Part shown: one piece after another, positions 8,547 through 17,493 of the stretch | Layout of the letters: each line of letters begins with the position of its first letter | Numbering within the stretch: position 1 is the first letter of the stretch | Assembly (NCBI RefSeq): GCF_051811025.1 | Contig: NZ_JBPWQE010000001.1 | Location: 3,658,001-3,722,000, forward strand | Reading direction: 5' to 3' | From: Tardiphaga sp051811025 | GTDB taxonomy: Bacteria > Pseudomonadota > Alphaproteobacteria > Rhizobiales > Xanthobacteraceae | Length of the DNA: 64,000 nt | The notes under the pieces: model-generated | What the model was told of the DNA's origin: nothing | The model's database searches: none | What the model saw: the letters and a program-made list of their open reading frames with translations, nothing else | Made by a program: the position numbers and the translations under genes

Positions 8547-8599
8547 TTTCGACGCAGGCGGTGCCGGTCCGGGCGCCGCCTGCCGTCGTCATCCCTCGC

Positions 8600-9841
8600 C
8601 TACCGCACTGCGGTCGGCGTCTCACCCTTGATGATCTCGCCGAAGCGCTGCCAGCGCTCGCCCTTGAAGCTCATCATCTGGAACTGGTCGATGGGCGAGA
8701 AGTCAGTCGGGCTGGTGTTGACGGTCACGCCCGGCAGCAGCCCGTCGAGCTGCACGTTCTTGAGGTTGGCGGCCTGTTTCATCAGGTTCTCATGGGTGAG
8801 ATCGTCGCCGCACTGCCGGAGCGCCTCGACCATGGTCTGGGCGATGCTGTAGCCGGACAGCACGGTGCTCTCCATCGCCTTGCCTTCCGGAATGTATTTC
8901 TCGACATAGGCGTAGAAGTTCTTCATGCCCGGATCGTCCTTCCACTGCGGATCGGTGGGATCCTTGGCGAAGGTCGCGGACACCACGTCCTGCGCATTGT
9001 CGAGGCCGGCCGGACGCAGCACGCTGCCGAGCGACGAACTCGCATTCGGCACGATGTGCAGCGGCTTCCAGCCGAGCTCGGCAACCTTCTTGATCGACTG
9101 CGCGGCAAACTTGCCGGTGGCAAAGGAGAAGATCGTGTCGACGCCCGCGGCCTTCAGCTTGACGATGTGTGAGTCGACGGTCGGCTCGGAGACTTCGTAG
9201 CTCGTCTCCATCACGATCATCGTTGAAGCCTTGTCGCCGAGGCCTTCCTTCAATCCCTTCACATAGTCCTTGCCGAAATCGTCGTTCTGATAGAACACGC
9301 CGATCTTGGCATCGGGCTTTTCCTTCAGGAGATACTTCGCATAGGCTGCAGCTTCGGCGTGGTAGCTCGGCAGCCAGCCCATGGTCCACGGAAACTGCTT
9401 CGGATCGTTCCAGCGCGTGGCGCCGGTCGCGAGAAACAGTTGCGGCGTCTTCTTGGCATTGACGTATTTCTGGATCGCGGCATTCGCGGCGGTCCCGACA
9501 TTGCCGACGATCGCCATCACCTCGTCGCTCTCGACCAGCTTGCGCGTCTGCTCCACGGTCTTCGGCGGCGAATAGGCGTCGTCATAGGAGATGAAGACGA
9601 TCTTGCGGCCGTTGATGCCGCCTTCGTCATTGATCTTCTTGAAATAGGCGCCGTAGGCCTTGCCGAGAATGCCATAGGCCGAGGCCGGGCCACTATAGGG
9701 CACCGTGTTGCCGATCTTGATTTCGGTGTCAGAGGCGCCGGGGCCATATTTCTTCTGCGCCAGCGCCGGGCTCGCGGCCAGTGCGACCGCACAAGCAGCT
9801 ATCGCAGTTGCAGTAATGGCAGTCCTATTCATACGCATCAT
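8600..9841 (-). CDS. LivK-like periplasmic binding protein for branched-chain-type ABC importer
   Basis: A 413-residue periplasmic binding protein with a cleavable signal peptide (AACAVALAASPALAQ, about residues 14-28). The mature part is of the Leu/Ile/Val-binding (peripla_BP_6) fold, shown by IKIGNTVPYSGPASAYG near the N-terminus and GGINGRKIVFISYDD. The start at 9841 follows AAGGACGT. No cognate permease or ATPase gene is adjacent, so it must work with components encoded elsewhere. Alphaproteobacteria keep many such orphan receptors, with ligands ranging from amino acids to aromatic acids and amides. The FCD-GntR gene upstream on the same strand is a plausible regulator. Confidence 0.85.
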   Translation of the reverse strand: MMRMNRTAITATAIAACAVALAASPALAQKKYGPGASDTEIKIGNTVPYSGPASAYGILGKAYGAYFKKINDEGGINGRKIVFISYDDAYSPPKTVEQTRKLVESDEVMAIVGNVGTAANAAIQKYVNAKKTPQLFLATGATRWNDPKQFPWTMGWLPSYHAEAAAYAKYLLKEKPDAKIGVFYQNDDFGKDYVKGLKEGLGDKASTMIVMETSYEVSEPTVDSHIVKLKAAGVDTIFSFATGKFAAQSIKKVAELGWKPLHIVPNASSSLGSVLRPAGLDNAQDVVSATFAKDPTDPQWKDDPGMKNFYAYVEKYIPEGKAMESTVLSGYSIAQTMVEALRQCGDDLTHENLMKQAANLKNVQLDGLLPGVTVNTSPTDFSPIDQFQMMSFKGERWQRFGEIIKGETPTAVR

Positions 9842-9963
9842 ACGTCCTTGTTTGCGTTTCCAGAGTTTGCGGTCTTTGCCGCTACGGCCGTTGCCGTATT
9901 CGAGTGGGCCTCCCGTTGATCGGGATTGTTGAACGGCCCGTCAGGCGCTTGTGTCTTTCGTGA

Positions 9964-10674
9964 TCAGTCCTTGCCCTGCTCGGCCAGCGCCCGCACGTCT
10001 TCGGCGGCGGTCTGCACGTGGCGATGCACCAGCATCGTGGCTGTCGCTTCGTCGCGCGCTTCAATCGCCGCGACGAAAGCGCGGTGATCAATGAGCGAGC
10101 GCTGACGGATCTCGGCAGAGGCGAAATAGCGGCGCCGCCAGCCCGTGCTCATCAGCATCAACGGCGTCAGCGTGCGCACCAGCACGCGGTTCTGGCTCGC
10201 TGCGACAACCGCGAGATGGAACGCAACATCTTCGTCGGCGAGGTTGCTGCCATTGGCGACGAGCGCCGCATAGGTGTCGAGCAGCTGATACAACTTCGCG
10301 AGATCGGCGTCGGTGCGGCGCTGGCAGGCCAGCCGGAACGCCTGCTCCTCGCAGAGGATCCTGGCCTCGGTAACATCGCGCGTTACCTGCGCATCGAATG
10401 GCAGGCCAAGGTCGGCCTGCAGCACCAGCGCATCGAGCCCGCTGTCTTCCAGCGCGTTGCGCAGATAGATGCCCGATTTGGGCTTCCGCTCGGTGATGCG
10501 CATGGCATCGAGCACCGCCAGCGCCTCGCGGACCGCTCCGCGCGTCACCCCGAACCGTTCCGACAGGTCCCGCTCCGACGGCAGCCGGTCGCCTTTCGCG
10601 AGCCGGTGGTGCCGGACGAATTCGAGCGTTTTCCGAACGGCGTCGGAGGTTTCGGTGCTGACCGCGGCGAGCAT
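9964..10674 (-). CDS. GntR-family regulator, FadR/FCD subfamily
   Basis: A 236-residue transcription factor. The N-terminal winged helix-turn-helix reads LPSERDLSERFGVTRGAVRE (residues ~29-50). The C-terminal all-helical FCD ligand domain (about residues 90-215) contains the conserved arginine and histidine pattern (TEARILCEEQAF, HRAFVAAIEARD, HRHV) expected for a metal/carboxylate-binding FadR-type domain. A perfect 17-bp inverted repeat, CCTACCA-ATC-TGGTAGG, lies 9 nt upstream of the start, implying autorepression. The next gene downstream is the LivK-like binding protein, which it may also control. The effector is probably a small organic acid, but that is inference. Confidence 0.88.
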   Translation of the reverse strand: MLAAVSTETSDAVRKTLEFVRHHRLAKGDRLPSERDLSERFGVTRGAVREALAVLDAMRITERKPKSGIYLRNALEDSGLDALVLQADLGLPFDAQVTRDVTEARILCEEQAFRLACQRRTDADLAKLYQLLDTYAALVANGSNLADEDVAFHLAVVAASQNRVLVRTLTPLMLMSTGWRRRYFASAEIRQRSLIDHRAFVAAIEARDEATATMLVHRHVQTAAEDVRALAEQGKD

Positions 10675-10682
10675 GGACTGAC

Positions 10683-10699
10683 CCTACCAATCTGGTAGG
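10683..10699 (-). promoter_or_regulatory. GntR operator (perfect inverted repeat)
   Basis: CCTACCA-ATC-TGGTAGG has perfect 7-bp arms. TGGT-N-ACCA-type palindromes are typical operators of FCD-GntR proteins. The site overlaps the expected ribosome-binding and initiation region of the gntR gene starting at 10674, so binding should block its own expression. Confidence 0.65.
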
Positions 10700-10746
10700 A
10701 CCAGTTAGGCCATTTTGGTCCCCCTGTCGAGGCGACAAATGGCCCC

Positions 10747-11595
10747 TTATTTGGGCCGCAGCCCGAGTTGCCGGGCCATGATCGCGTCCAGCCAACGCCT
10801 TGGCAGCCAACCGGCGACGAAGGTCTGAACCGGCTGCGGCGATGCCACCACGCGCAGCTTCGGGCGGGATGCGGTCAGTGCCCGGTAGACCAGTTCGGCG
10901 ATCCGCTCCGGCGGCAGCCCGTTCTTCGCCAGCTTCATCAGCATCTCGCGAAGCTTCGCCAGCGCTGGCAGGAATGGCGAATTCGCGAAGCGCGCCATAT
11001 CGATGGCCTCGGCCTTGTCCCAGATCGGCGTGCGCACGGCGCCCGGCGCGATCACCAGCACATCGATGCCGAACAGCATGAATTCGCGGCGCAAGCTTTC
11101 GGCCAGTCCTTCCAGTGCGAATTTCGAGGCGCTGTAGGGCGACAGTAGCGGATTGCCGAATTGTCCCGACACCGAACTCATCATCACGATGCGTCCGGGC
11201 GCACCAGTCATCGCGGGATCGGCGCCGAGCAGCGGCGCGAAGGCCTTGGTGACGATCACCGGCCCCGTCACATTGACCTCGATCTGCCGGCGGAACTCAT
11301 CGACCGACAGATCGAGCAGCGCGCCGGGCACCGCAACGCCGGCATTGTTGACGAGCCCCGCGAGCGTCTCGCCGTTCAGCGCGCTGCGTACGTAGTCAGC
11401 GGCGGCCAGCACGGCAGCTTCCTCAGTCACATCGAACAGCAACGGCTTGAAGTTCGCGCCGAACTCAACCTGCAGCCTGTCCGCATCCGCCTGTTTGCGC
11501 ACGCTGCCGAACACGCGGAAGCCACGGGCGAGCAAAACTTTCACCGTCGCGTGACCGATGCCGGTCGAGACGCCGGTGACAACAATGGCATTCAT
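10747..11595 (-). CDS. Short-chain dehydrogenase/reductase
   Basis: A 282-residue NAD(P)-dependent oxidoreductase of the classical SDR family. The cofactor motif TGVSTGIG lies at the N-terminus, followed by NNAG, the catalytic Ser region MMSSVSGQFGNP and the catalytic YSASK. The start at 11595 follows AGGTCACCGC. It lies on the same strand as the gntR gene 72 nt downstream, but the operator between them suggests separate control. The C-terminal tail beyond the Rossmann core (about 60 residues) resembles retinol-dehydrogenase-like SDRs. The substrate is unknown. Confidence 0.85.
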   Translation of the reverse strand: MNAIVVTGVSTGIGHATVKVLLARGFRVFGSVRKQADADRLQVEFGANFKPLLFDVTEEAAVLAAADYVRSALNGETLAGLVNNAGVAVPGALLDLSVDEFRRQIEVNVTGPVIVTKAFAPLLGADPAMTGAPGRIVMMSSVSGQFGNPLLSPYSASKFALEGLAESLRREFMLFGIDVLVIAPGAVRTPIWDKAEAIDMARFANSPFLPALAKLREMLMKLAKNGLPPERIAELVYRALTASRPKLRVVASPQPVQTFVAGWLPRRWLDAIMARQLGLRPK

Positions 11596-11714
11596 GCGGT
11601 GACCTGCTCGACATCGTGCGAAGGTTGTCTCGGTGCCCAGAAAATGGAAGAAAGCGGGCGCAATATGATATCACCTATCTATTGGCTGCGGCCATCCAAT
11701 CTCACGGGCTCGAC

Positions 11715-12203
11715 ATGCTTCCTGTTTTTGCCTCAACCTCAACCGACCACACGAAGCAGAGCACGGGACTCAATACGACCATCCGGCGAGCAATCGGCGC
11801 CGCCGTGTTGCTCGCCGCAATGGCAACTAGTGCGGAAGCGCAGATTGTACCGACGACCGGCCCCGAAGCCATGTCCGCGAGTCCGGCCATGCGCGCATGG
11901 CGGCAGCACACAACCGCGCGGATCATGCGAACAGCAAAGCGGCTTGCCGAGGCGGGACTTCGCGGACGTGTGGTCATCTGTCTTGCGGTGAACCGCAGTG
12001 GTCGGGTGGTCGAGGCTACCGTCTTAAGGAGTTCTGGAAACACCGAACTTGACGGCGCTGCTCTCGCCGTTGTGCGGATGGCCGGCCCATTCGCGCCACT
12101 GCCATCGATATATCCGAAAGCGGTTCTGGCAGTCGGCGTGCCGATAGCCTATTCGGGCCCGTCCTTCCATGGCGGCAGAGCTGCGCGCCTGCATGGCATG
12201 TGA
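11715..12203 (+). CDS. Small exported protein with TonB C-terminal-like domain
   Basis: A 162-residue protein with a hydrophobic export segment (AIGAAVLLAAMATSAEAQ, about residues 25-42). Its C-terminal half has the TonB_C pattern GRVVICLAVNRSGRVVEATV...SSGNTELDGAALAVVRMAG...P, the fold that contacts TonB boxes or peptidoglycan. It lacks the Pro-rich periplasmic spacer and N-terminal anchor arrangement of true TonB, so it is a periplasmic stand-alone TonB_C protein. The ATG at 11715 is chosen; a longer in-frame reading to 11616 adds residues with no recognisable function. It converges with ilvC. The role is unknown. Confidence 0.65.
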   Translation: MLPVFASTSTDHTKQSTGLNTTIRRAIGAAVLLAAMATSAEAQIVPTTGPEAMSASPAMRAWRQHTTARIMRTAKRLAEAGLRGRVVICLAVNRSGRVVEATVLRSSGNTELDGAALAVVRMAGPFAPLPSIYPKAVLAVGVPIAYSGPSFHGGRAARLHGM

Positions 12204-12294
12204 AACTCCCGGATAGCATGCGGCAGATACCTGGCGCAGACTTTGCGGGCGGGCCGCTTCGGTAAGCTCATCGCGCATTGCACATTTCAAAAGA

Positions 12295-12322
12295 AACGGG
12301 ACCGCGTTGCCGCGGTCCCGTT
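12295..12322 (-). terminator. Intrinsic terminator of ilvC
   Basis: A perfect inverted repeat with 12-bp arms (AACGGGACCGCG and its complement) around a 4-nt loop. On the minus strand it is followed by TTCTTTT. It lies 23 nt beyond the ilvC stop, so it most likely ends the ilvC transcript. Confidence 0.85.
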
Positions 12323-12345
12323 GGTAGCTGCGTCTGAAGAGGCGC

Positions 12346-13365
12346 TTAGTTCTTGGTCTTGTCGACCAGCGCCTTTTCCTTGATCCACGGCATCATGTCG
12401 CGGAGCTTGGCGCCCACTTCCTCGATCGGATGTGCGTTGTTGCGCTGGCGGGTTGCCTTGAACGAGGCCTGGTTGACCTTGTTTTCCAGCATCCAGTCGC
12501 GAGCGAACTTGCCGGACTGAATGTCGGTGAGCACGCGCTTCATCTCGGCCTTGGTTTCCGAGGTGACGATGCGCGGACCGGTGACGTATTCGCCATACTC
12601 GGCCGTGTTGGAGATCGAGTAGTTCATGTTGGCGATACCGCCTTCATAGATCAGGTCGACGATCAGCTTCAATTCGTGCAGGCACTCGAAGTAAGCCATT
12701 TCCGGCGCGTAGCCGGCTTCCACCAGCGTCTCGAAGCCGGCGCGGATCAGTTCGACGGTGCCGCCGCACAGAACGGCCTGCTCGCCGAACAGATCGGTCT
12801 CGCACTCTTCCTTGAACGAGGTCTCGATGATGCCGGCGCGGCCGCCGCCCACTGCCGAAGCGTAGCTCAGGCCGAGGTCATGGGCGTTGCCCGAAACGTC
12901 CTTGTGAACCGCGATCAGGCAAGGCACGCCGCCGCCGCGCTGATATTCCGAACGCACGGTGTGGCCGGGGCCCTTCGGCGCGATCATCAGCACGTCGAGA
13001 TCCTCGCGCGGATCGAGCAGGTTGAAGTGCACGTTGAGGCCGTGTGCGAAGACGAGCGCTGCGCCCTTCTTCATGTTGTCATGCATGTGGTCGCGATAGA
13101 TGTCGCCCTGCAATTCGTCGGGGGTGAGCATCATCATCAGGTCGGCCCACTTGGCAGCCTCGGCGACTTCCATCACCTTGAAGCCGGCGGCTTCCGCCTT
13201 CTTCGCGGTGGCCGAGCCCTTGCGGAGCGCGATCACGACGTCCTTGACGCCGCTATCCTTGAGGTTCAGCGCGTGGGCATGGCCCTGGCTGCCATAGCCG
13301 ACGATACAGACCTTCTTGCCCTTGATCAGGTTCAGGTCGGCGTCGCGATCGTAATAAACTCGCAT
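12346..13365 (-). CDS. ilvC: Ketol-acid reductoisomerase (class I)
   Basis: A 339-residue enzyme converting acetolactate and acetohydroxybutyrate, with NADPH and Mg2+, into the dihydroxy acids of the valine/leucine and isoleucine pathways. The Rossmann motif GYGSQGHAHALNL lies near residue 24 and the metal-binding helical domain contains CGGTVELIRAGFETLVEAGY. The length is typical of the short class I enzyme. It is the third step of the pathway whose first step (ilvI-ilvH) is encoded upstream on the same strand. A 154-nt gap separates it from the exporter-like gene upstream, so it may have its own promoter. A strong terminator follows. Confidence 0.97.
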   Translation of the reverse strand: MRVYYDRDADLNLIKGKKVCIVGYGSQGHAHALNLKDSGVKDVVIALRKGSATAKKAEAAGFKVMEVAEAAKWADLMMMLTPDELQGDIYRDHMHDNMKKGAALVFAHGLNVHFNLLDPREDLDVLMIAPKGPGHTVRSEYQRGGGVPCLIAVHKDVSGNAHDLGLSYASAVGGGRAGIIETSFKEECETDLFGEQAVLCGGTVELIRAGFETLVEAGYAPEMAYFECLHELKLIVDLIYEGGIANMNYSISNTAEYGEYVTGPRIVTSETKAEMKRVLTDIQSGKFARDWMLENKVNQASFKATRQRNNAHPIEEVGAKLRDMMPWIKEKALVDKTKN

Positions 13366-13519
13366 GGGTATTTCCTCTCTTCAGCAACTATATTTCAAAG
13401 CTGCCCGTTCGAACCGGTCTCAAGCCGAATGGCCGAAGACCATGAATTGCCGCCGGTTTCTAGGGCGACGGGTGCCGCGAGACAAGCCCGCGACGGTGAT
13501 TTTACGCTGCGCGTCGGGC

Positions 13520-14122
13520 TCATAGCTCGACCAGCACCGGATACAGGGAGGCCAGCAGCAGCAGCCCCATGACGATATTGAACGCCCTGACCGCGCCAGG
13601 CGATTTTACCAGCGATTGCAGCGAGGTGCCGCACAGCACCCAGGTGACGCAGGACACGAACCCGAGCAGCAGCGACAGGGTGACCTGCAGCAGGATGTTC
13701 CAGGGATAGTTCGCAATTGCCGCATAGGCGGTGATGGTGCCGATCACCATCACCCAGCCCTTGACGTTGACCCATTGAAACAGCGCGGCGCCGAAAAACG
13801 TCATCGGCCGGCGCCGTTCAGCGTCACCCGGGTTGGGCGGACCGGACATCCCGATCGCAAAGGCGAGATAGACGAGATACGCCGCGCCGGCATATTTCAG
13901 GATGGTGTGCAGCACCGGATAGGAGGTGAAGACCGCCCCCAATCCGAGGCCCGTGACGGCGACCATGAAGGCGAAACCGACGGTGACGCCGAAGACATGC
14001 GGCAGCGTACGGCGAAAGCCGAAATTGAGCCCCGACGCGAGCAGCATGATGTTGTTCGGGCCAGGCGTGAAGAACATCACGATGGCGAACACGATAAAGG
14101 CGAACAAGAGTTGTTGCGACAT
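13520..14122 (-). CDS. LysE/RhtB-family amino acid exporter
   Basis: A 200-residue integral membrane protein with about six hydrophobic segments. The family signature near the N-terminus reads FFTPGPNNIMLLASG, followed by HVFGVTVGF. RhtB/LysE proteins export amino acids such as threonine, homoserine, leucine or lysine. I chose the ATG at 14122, four nucleotides after the stop of the EamA gene, rather than a TTG at 14143 that would overlap it. It lies inside the ilv cluster, which suggests but does not prove branched-chain or related amino acid efflux. Confidence 0.85.
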   Translation of the reverse strand: MSQQLLFAFIVFAIVMFFTPGPNNIMLLASGLNFGFRRTLPHVFGVTVGFAFMVAVTGLGLGAVFTSYPVLHTILKYAGAAYLVYLAFAIGMSGPPNPGDAERRRPMTFFGAALFQWVNVKGWVMVIGTITAYAAIANYPWNILLQVTLSLLLGFVSCVTWVLCGTSLQSLVKSPGAVRAFNIVMGLLLLASLYPVLVEL

Positions 14123-14126
14123 GATC

Positions 14127-14999
14127 TCAGACCACCTCGACAAGCGTGGGTGGGCGCTTCGACAGCAGCATCACGGCAATGCCGCAGACAACGACGATCA
14201 TGCCCGCGAGTCGCAGCGATCCAAACTGTTCACCGAACGTGACGCTCGACGCGGCCGCACCGATAAACGGCACCAGCAATGCGAACGGCACGACCTGCGC
14301 CGCGGAATAGTCGCGCAGCAACCGGCCCCATATCCAGTAACCCAGCGTGGTGCCAACCACCGCAAGAAACAGCACACAGGCGAGCGCCTTCAGCGATGCA
14401 TGCGTGAGCGACTGCCACGTCATGCTCGCGCCATCGACACTGAACAGCACCACCAGCAACGGCAGCAGCGCAACGAGACTGATCCAGGCGAACAGGTCGA
14501 GCATCGGCACGCCCTGCGCACGCCGCAGCAGCAGATTCGAGAACGCAAAGCTCACCGGCGCGGTCATCAGCACCATGAAAGGAAACACGCTGAAGTCATA
14601 GCCGACCGTGAAGCAGATCATCAACAGCCCGCCCATCGCAATGACAATACCGATCACCTGCAGCCGCGTCGGCAATTCCCGCAGGAACAGCGCGGCAGCC
14701 CCTACCGTGAACAGCGCCTGGCTCTGCACGATCACCGAGGTCAGTCCCGCCGGCACACCATGTGCCATGCCGTAGGTCTGCGCCAGGAATTGTGCCACCA
14801 GGAGCCAGCTTGTGGCGACGATCAGCAGCCATGACAGCTTCGGCTTCGGCAGGAACAGGCACGGGAGTGCCGTGATGCCGAAGCGGATTGTGGTGAGCAG
14901 CGTCGACGACATCTCGTCGACCGCCATCCGGGTCAGCACGAAGCCGACGCCCCAGATCACGGCCACGGCTATGGCCAACGCGATGTCGAGAGGTTTCAT
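14127..14999 (-). CDS. EamA/DMT-family transporter
   Basis: A 290-residue protein with ten hydrophobic segments arranged as two EamA repeats. The N-terminal repeat begins LDIALAIAVAVIWGVGFVL and the second has GTTLGYWIWGRLL, typical of the drug/metabolite transporter superfamily (YdcZ/RhaT/YedA-like). The start is 18 nt after the ilvH stop, and the next exporter gene follows within 4 nt, so it is probably co-transcribed with ilvIH. The substrate is not identifiable. Members export amino acids or nucleosides, or import sugars. Confidence 0.85.
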   Translation of the reverse strand: MKPLDIALAIAVAVIWGVGFVLTRMAVDEMSSTLLTTIRFGITALPCLFLPKPKLSWLLIVATSWLLVAQFLAQTYGMAHGVPAGLTSVIVQSQALFTVGAAALFLRELPTRLQVIGIVIAMGGLLMICFTVGYDFSVFPFMVLMTAPVSFAFSNLLLRRAQGVPMLDLFAWISLVALLPLLVVLFSVDGASMTWQSLTHASLKALACVLFLAVVGTTLGYWIWGRLLRDYSAAQVVPFALLVPFIGAAASSVTFGEQFGSLRLAGMIVVVCGIAVMLLSKRPPTLVEVV

Positions 15000-15017
15000 G
15001 ACTGCGATGCGCGGAGG

Positions 15018-15566
15018 CTACATCCCCTCCGGTCCGCGGCTGATCGCAGCGACGCCGGTGCGCGAGATCTCGACGAGGCCAAGCGGCCGCATCAGGTCGA
15101 TGAACTGGTTGATCTTGCCGGTGTTGCCGGTGATCTCGAACACGAAGCTCTCGATGGTCGCATCGATCACACGGGCGCGGAACGCTTCGGCGAGGCGCAG
15201 CGCCTCGACGCGATGCTCGCCGGTGCCGCGCAGCTTGACCATGGCAAGCTCACGCTCGATGGAGCGGCCGGTCAGCGTCATGTCAACGACGCGGTGCACC
15301 GGGATCATGCGATCGAGCTGATGCTTGATCTGCGTGATCACCATCGGCGTGCCTGTGGTGACGATGGTGATGCGCGAGACGTGCTTGTGGCTCTCGGTCT
15401 CCGACACCGTGAGACTTTCGATGTTGTAACCGCGGCCCGAAAAAAGCCCGATGACGCGCGCGAGCACGCCCGGCTCGTTGGCGACGAGCACCGTCAGCGT
15501 ATGCGTCTCGTTGGGATCGTGACGCTCTTCCATGAAATAGGCGGAGGCAGGCTGTTCCATTGTCAT
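15018..15566 (-). CDS. ilvH: Acetolactate synthase small (regulatory) subunit
   Basis: A 182-residue regulatory subunit with an N-terminal ACT domain beginning HTLTVLVANEPGVLARVIGL, where valine binds for feedback inhibition, and a second ACT-like domain (IRPLGLVEISRTG-type end). The start at 15566 follows CTGGAAAGACA. It lies 17 nt after ilvI and stabilises and regulates that catalytic subunit. Confidence 0.96.
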   Translation of the reverse strand: MTMEQPASAYFMEERHDPNETHTLTVLVANEPGVLARVIGLFSGRGYNIESLTVSETESHKHVSRITIVTTGTPMVITQIKHQLDRMIPVHRVVDMTLTGRSIERELAMVKLRGTGEHRVEALRLAEAFRARVIDATIESFVFEITGNTGKINQFIDLMRPLGLVEISRTGVAAISRGPEGM

Positions 15567-15583
15567 TGTCTTTCCAGAGCTTG

Positions 15584-17362
15584 TCAGACCAGCGCCTTAC
15601 CGCCGGCGAACGCCGCAGCCGTAGCTTCGTCATTCGCTTCCAGCGGCAGCAGCATTTCGTTATGGGCCTTGCCCGACGGGATCATCGGGAAGCAGTTCTC
15701 CAGCGCCGCGACGCGGCAGTCGAACAGCACCGGCTTCTTCACCTTGATCATCTCCTGCAACGCGCCGTCGAGATCGCCGGGCTTGCTACACTGGAAGCCG
15801 ACGCCGCCATAGGCTTCCGCCAGCTTGACGAAATCAGGCAGAGCTTCCGAGTAGGAATGCGACAACCGGTTGCCATGCAGCAACTGCTGCCACTGGCGCA
15901 CCATGCCCATATATTGATTGTTCAGGATGAAGATCTTGATCGGCAATTCATGCTGAACCGCCGCCGACATTTCCTGCATCGTCATCTGCACCGATGCGTC
16001 GCCGCCGATATCGATGACCAGCGAGTCGGGATGCGCGACCTGCACACCCAGCGCCGCCGGCAGGCCATAGCCCATGGTGCCCAGACCACCCGACGTCATC
16101 CAGCGATGCGGCTCCTCGAAACCGAAGAACTGCGCCGCCCACATCTGATGCTGGCCGACTTCGGTGGTGATGTAGGTGTCGTGGCCGCGCGTCGCCTCGA
16201 ACAATCGCTGGATTGCGAATTGCGGCAGGATGACATCGTTGTTCGTCTTGTAGGCCAGCGAATTGCGCGCGCGCCAGGTATTGACCTGCTTCCACCACTC
16301 CTTGGTGTCAGGCTTCTTCGCTTCGGACTTGAACACCTGCAGGATGTCGCCGAGCACATTGCCGCAATCGCCGATGATCGGGATATCGACACGTATGTTC
16401 TTGTTGATCGACGACGGATCGATGTCGATATGGATCTTCTTCGAGTTCGGCGAGAACGCATCGGTGCGGCCGGTGATACGATCGTCGAAGCGCGCGCCGA
16501 CGCACAGCATGACGTCGCAGTCATGCATCGCCATGTTGGCTTCGTAAGTGCCGTGCATGCCCAGCATGCCCAGCCAGTTCGGGCCGGATGCCGGATAGGC
16601 GCCGAGGCCCATCAGCGTCGAGGTGATCGGGAAGCCGGTGACCTCGACCAGTTCGCGCAGCAGCTTCGACGCCGCGAGGCCCGAATTGATGACGCCGCCG
16701 CCGGAATAGATGATCGGCTTCTTGGCACCCGCCAGCAACGACACCGCCTTGCGGATCGCGTTCGCATCGCCCTTCACGCGCGGCGCGTAGGAGATATGGA
16801 CGTCGGACTTGCGCGGCGGATGATAGGTGCCGGTGGCGAACTGCACGTCCTTCGGCACGTCGACGACGACCGGACCCGGTCGGCCCGTTGTCGCAACGTA
16901 GAATGCTTCGTGCAGCACCTTGGCGAGATCGTTGACGTCGCGGACCAGCCAGTTGTGCTTGGTGCAGGGCCGCGTGATGCCGACGGTGTCGCATTCCTGG
17001 AACGCATCGTTACCAATGAGATGCGTCGGGACCTGTCCGGTGATGCAGACCAGCGGGATCGAATCCATCAGCGCGTCGGCCAGCGGCGTCACCATGTTGG
17101 TGGCGCCCGGACCCGAGGTCACCAGCACGACGCCCGGCAGGCCGGTGGAGCGCGCATAGCCTTCGGCGGCATGGCCGGCGCCCTGCTCGTGGCGGACCAG
17201 AATGTGCTCCACTTCAGACTGCTGGTAGATCTCGTCATAGATCGGAAGCACCGCGCCGCCGGGATAGCCGAACAGGTGCTTGACGCCGTGATCCGCAAGC
17301 GCGCGGACGATCATCGCCGCGCCGGTCATCTGGTTGGGATCGTGGGGCTTGCTGTCGCTCAT
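15584..17362 (-). CDS. ilvI: Acetolactate synthase large (catalytic) subunit
   Basis: A 592-residue thiamine-diphosphate enzyme forming acetolactate from pyruvate, or acetohydroxybutyrate from pyruvate and 2-oxobutyrate. It is the committed step of branched-chain amino acid synthesis. The N-terminal domain has the catalytic Glu context VRHEQGAGHAAEGYARSTG. The C-terminal domain has the ThDP/Mg motif GDASVQMTMQEM...LNNQYMGMVRQWQ. The start at 17362 follows GGAGCGAACC. Upstream lies an attenuator with a Leu-Leu-Ile-Ile-Val-Val leader peptide, so expression should respond to charging of branched-chain tRNAs. Confidence 0.97.
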   Translation of the reverse strand: MSDSKPHDPNQMTGAAMIVRALADHGVKHLFGYPGGAVLPIYDEIYQQSEVEHILVRHEQGAGHAAEGYARSTGLPGVVLVTSGPGATNMVTPLADALMDSIPLVCITGQVPTHLIGNDAFQECDTVGITRPCTKHNWLVRDVNDLAKVLHEAFYVATTGRPGPVVVDVPKDVQFATGTYHPPRKSDVHISYAPRVKGDANAIRKAVSLLAGAKKPIIYSGGGVINSGLAASKLLRELVEVTGFPITSTLMGLGAYPASGPNWLGMLGMHGTYEANMAMHDCDVMLCVGARFDDRITGRTDAFSPNSKKIHIDIDPSSINKNIRVDIPIIGDCGNVLGDILQVFKSEAKKPDTKEWWKQVNTWRARNSLAYKTNNDVILPQFAIQRLFEATRGHDTYITTEVGQHQMWAAQFFGFEEPHRWMTSGGLGTMGYGLPAALGVQVAHPDSLVIDIGGDASVQMTMQEMSAAVQHELPIKIFILNNQYMGMVRQWQQLLHGNRLSHSYSEALPDFVKLAEAYGGVGFQCSKPGDLDGALQEMIKVKKPVLFDCRVAALENCFPMIPSGKAHNEMLLPLEANDEATAAAFAGGKALV

Positions 17363-17440
17363 GGTTCGCTCCGGATGCGCCCTGCGGCGCGGCTTGGTCT
17401 GGATGGTCGCTAGGTTCGGAAAGCTTGAAGTTCAGACAAT

Positions 17441-17464
17441 AAAAAAGGGCCCGTTCAGGACCCT
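17441..17464 (-). terminator. ilv attenuator terminator
   Basis: On the minus strand, AGGGTCC-TGAAC-GGGCCCT forms a 7-bp stem (one G-T pair) followed by six T residues. It lies 30 nt after the leader-peptide stop and 79 nt before ilvI. Upstream are a perfect GGGTAGC/GCTACCC hairpin (17485-17503) and a possible 9-bp outer stem pairing 17467-17475 with 17507-17515. These give the alternative structures expected of transcription attenuation. Confidence 0.85.
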
Positions 17465-17493
17465 GTGCACACCGCTCGGTTCGTGGGTAGCAA

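Noticed and set aside
15560..17413. 617-residue open frame on the plus strand
   Set aside because: It is antisense to ilvI, whose motifs are certain, and its composition is low-complexity and charged.
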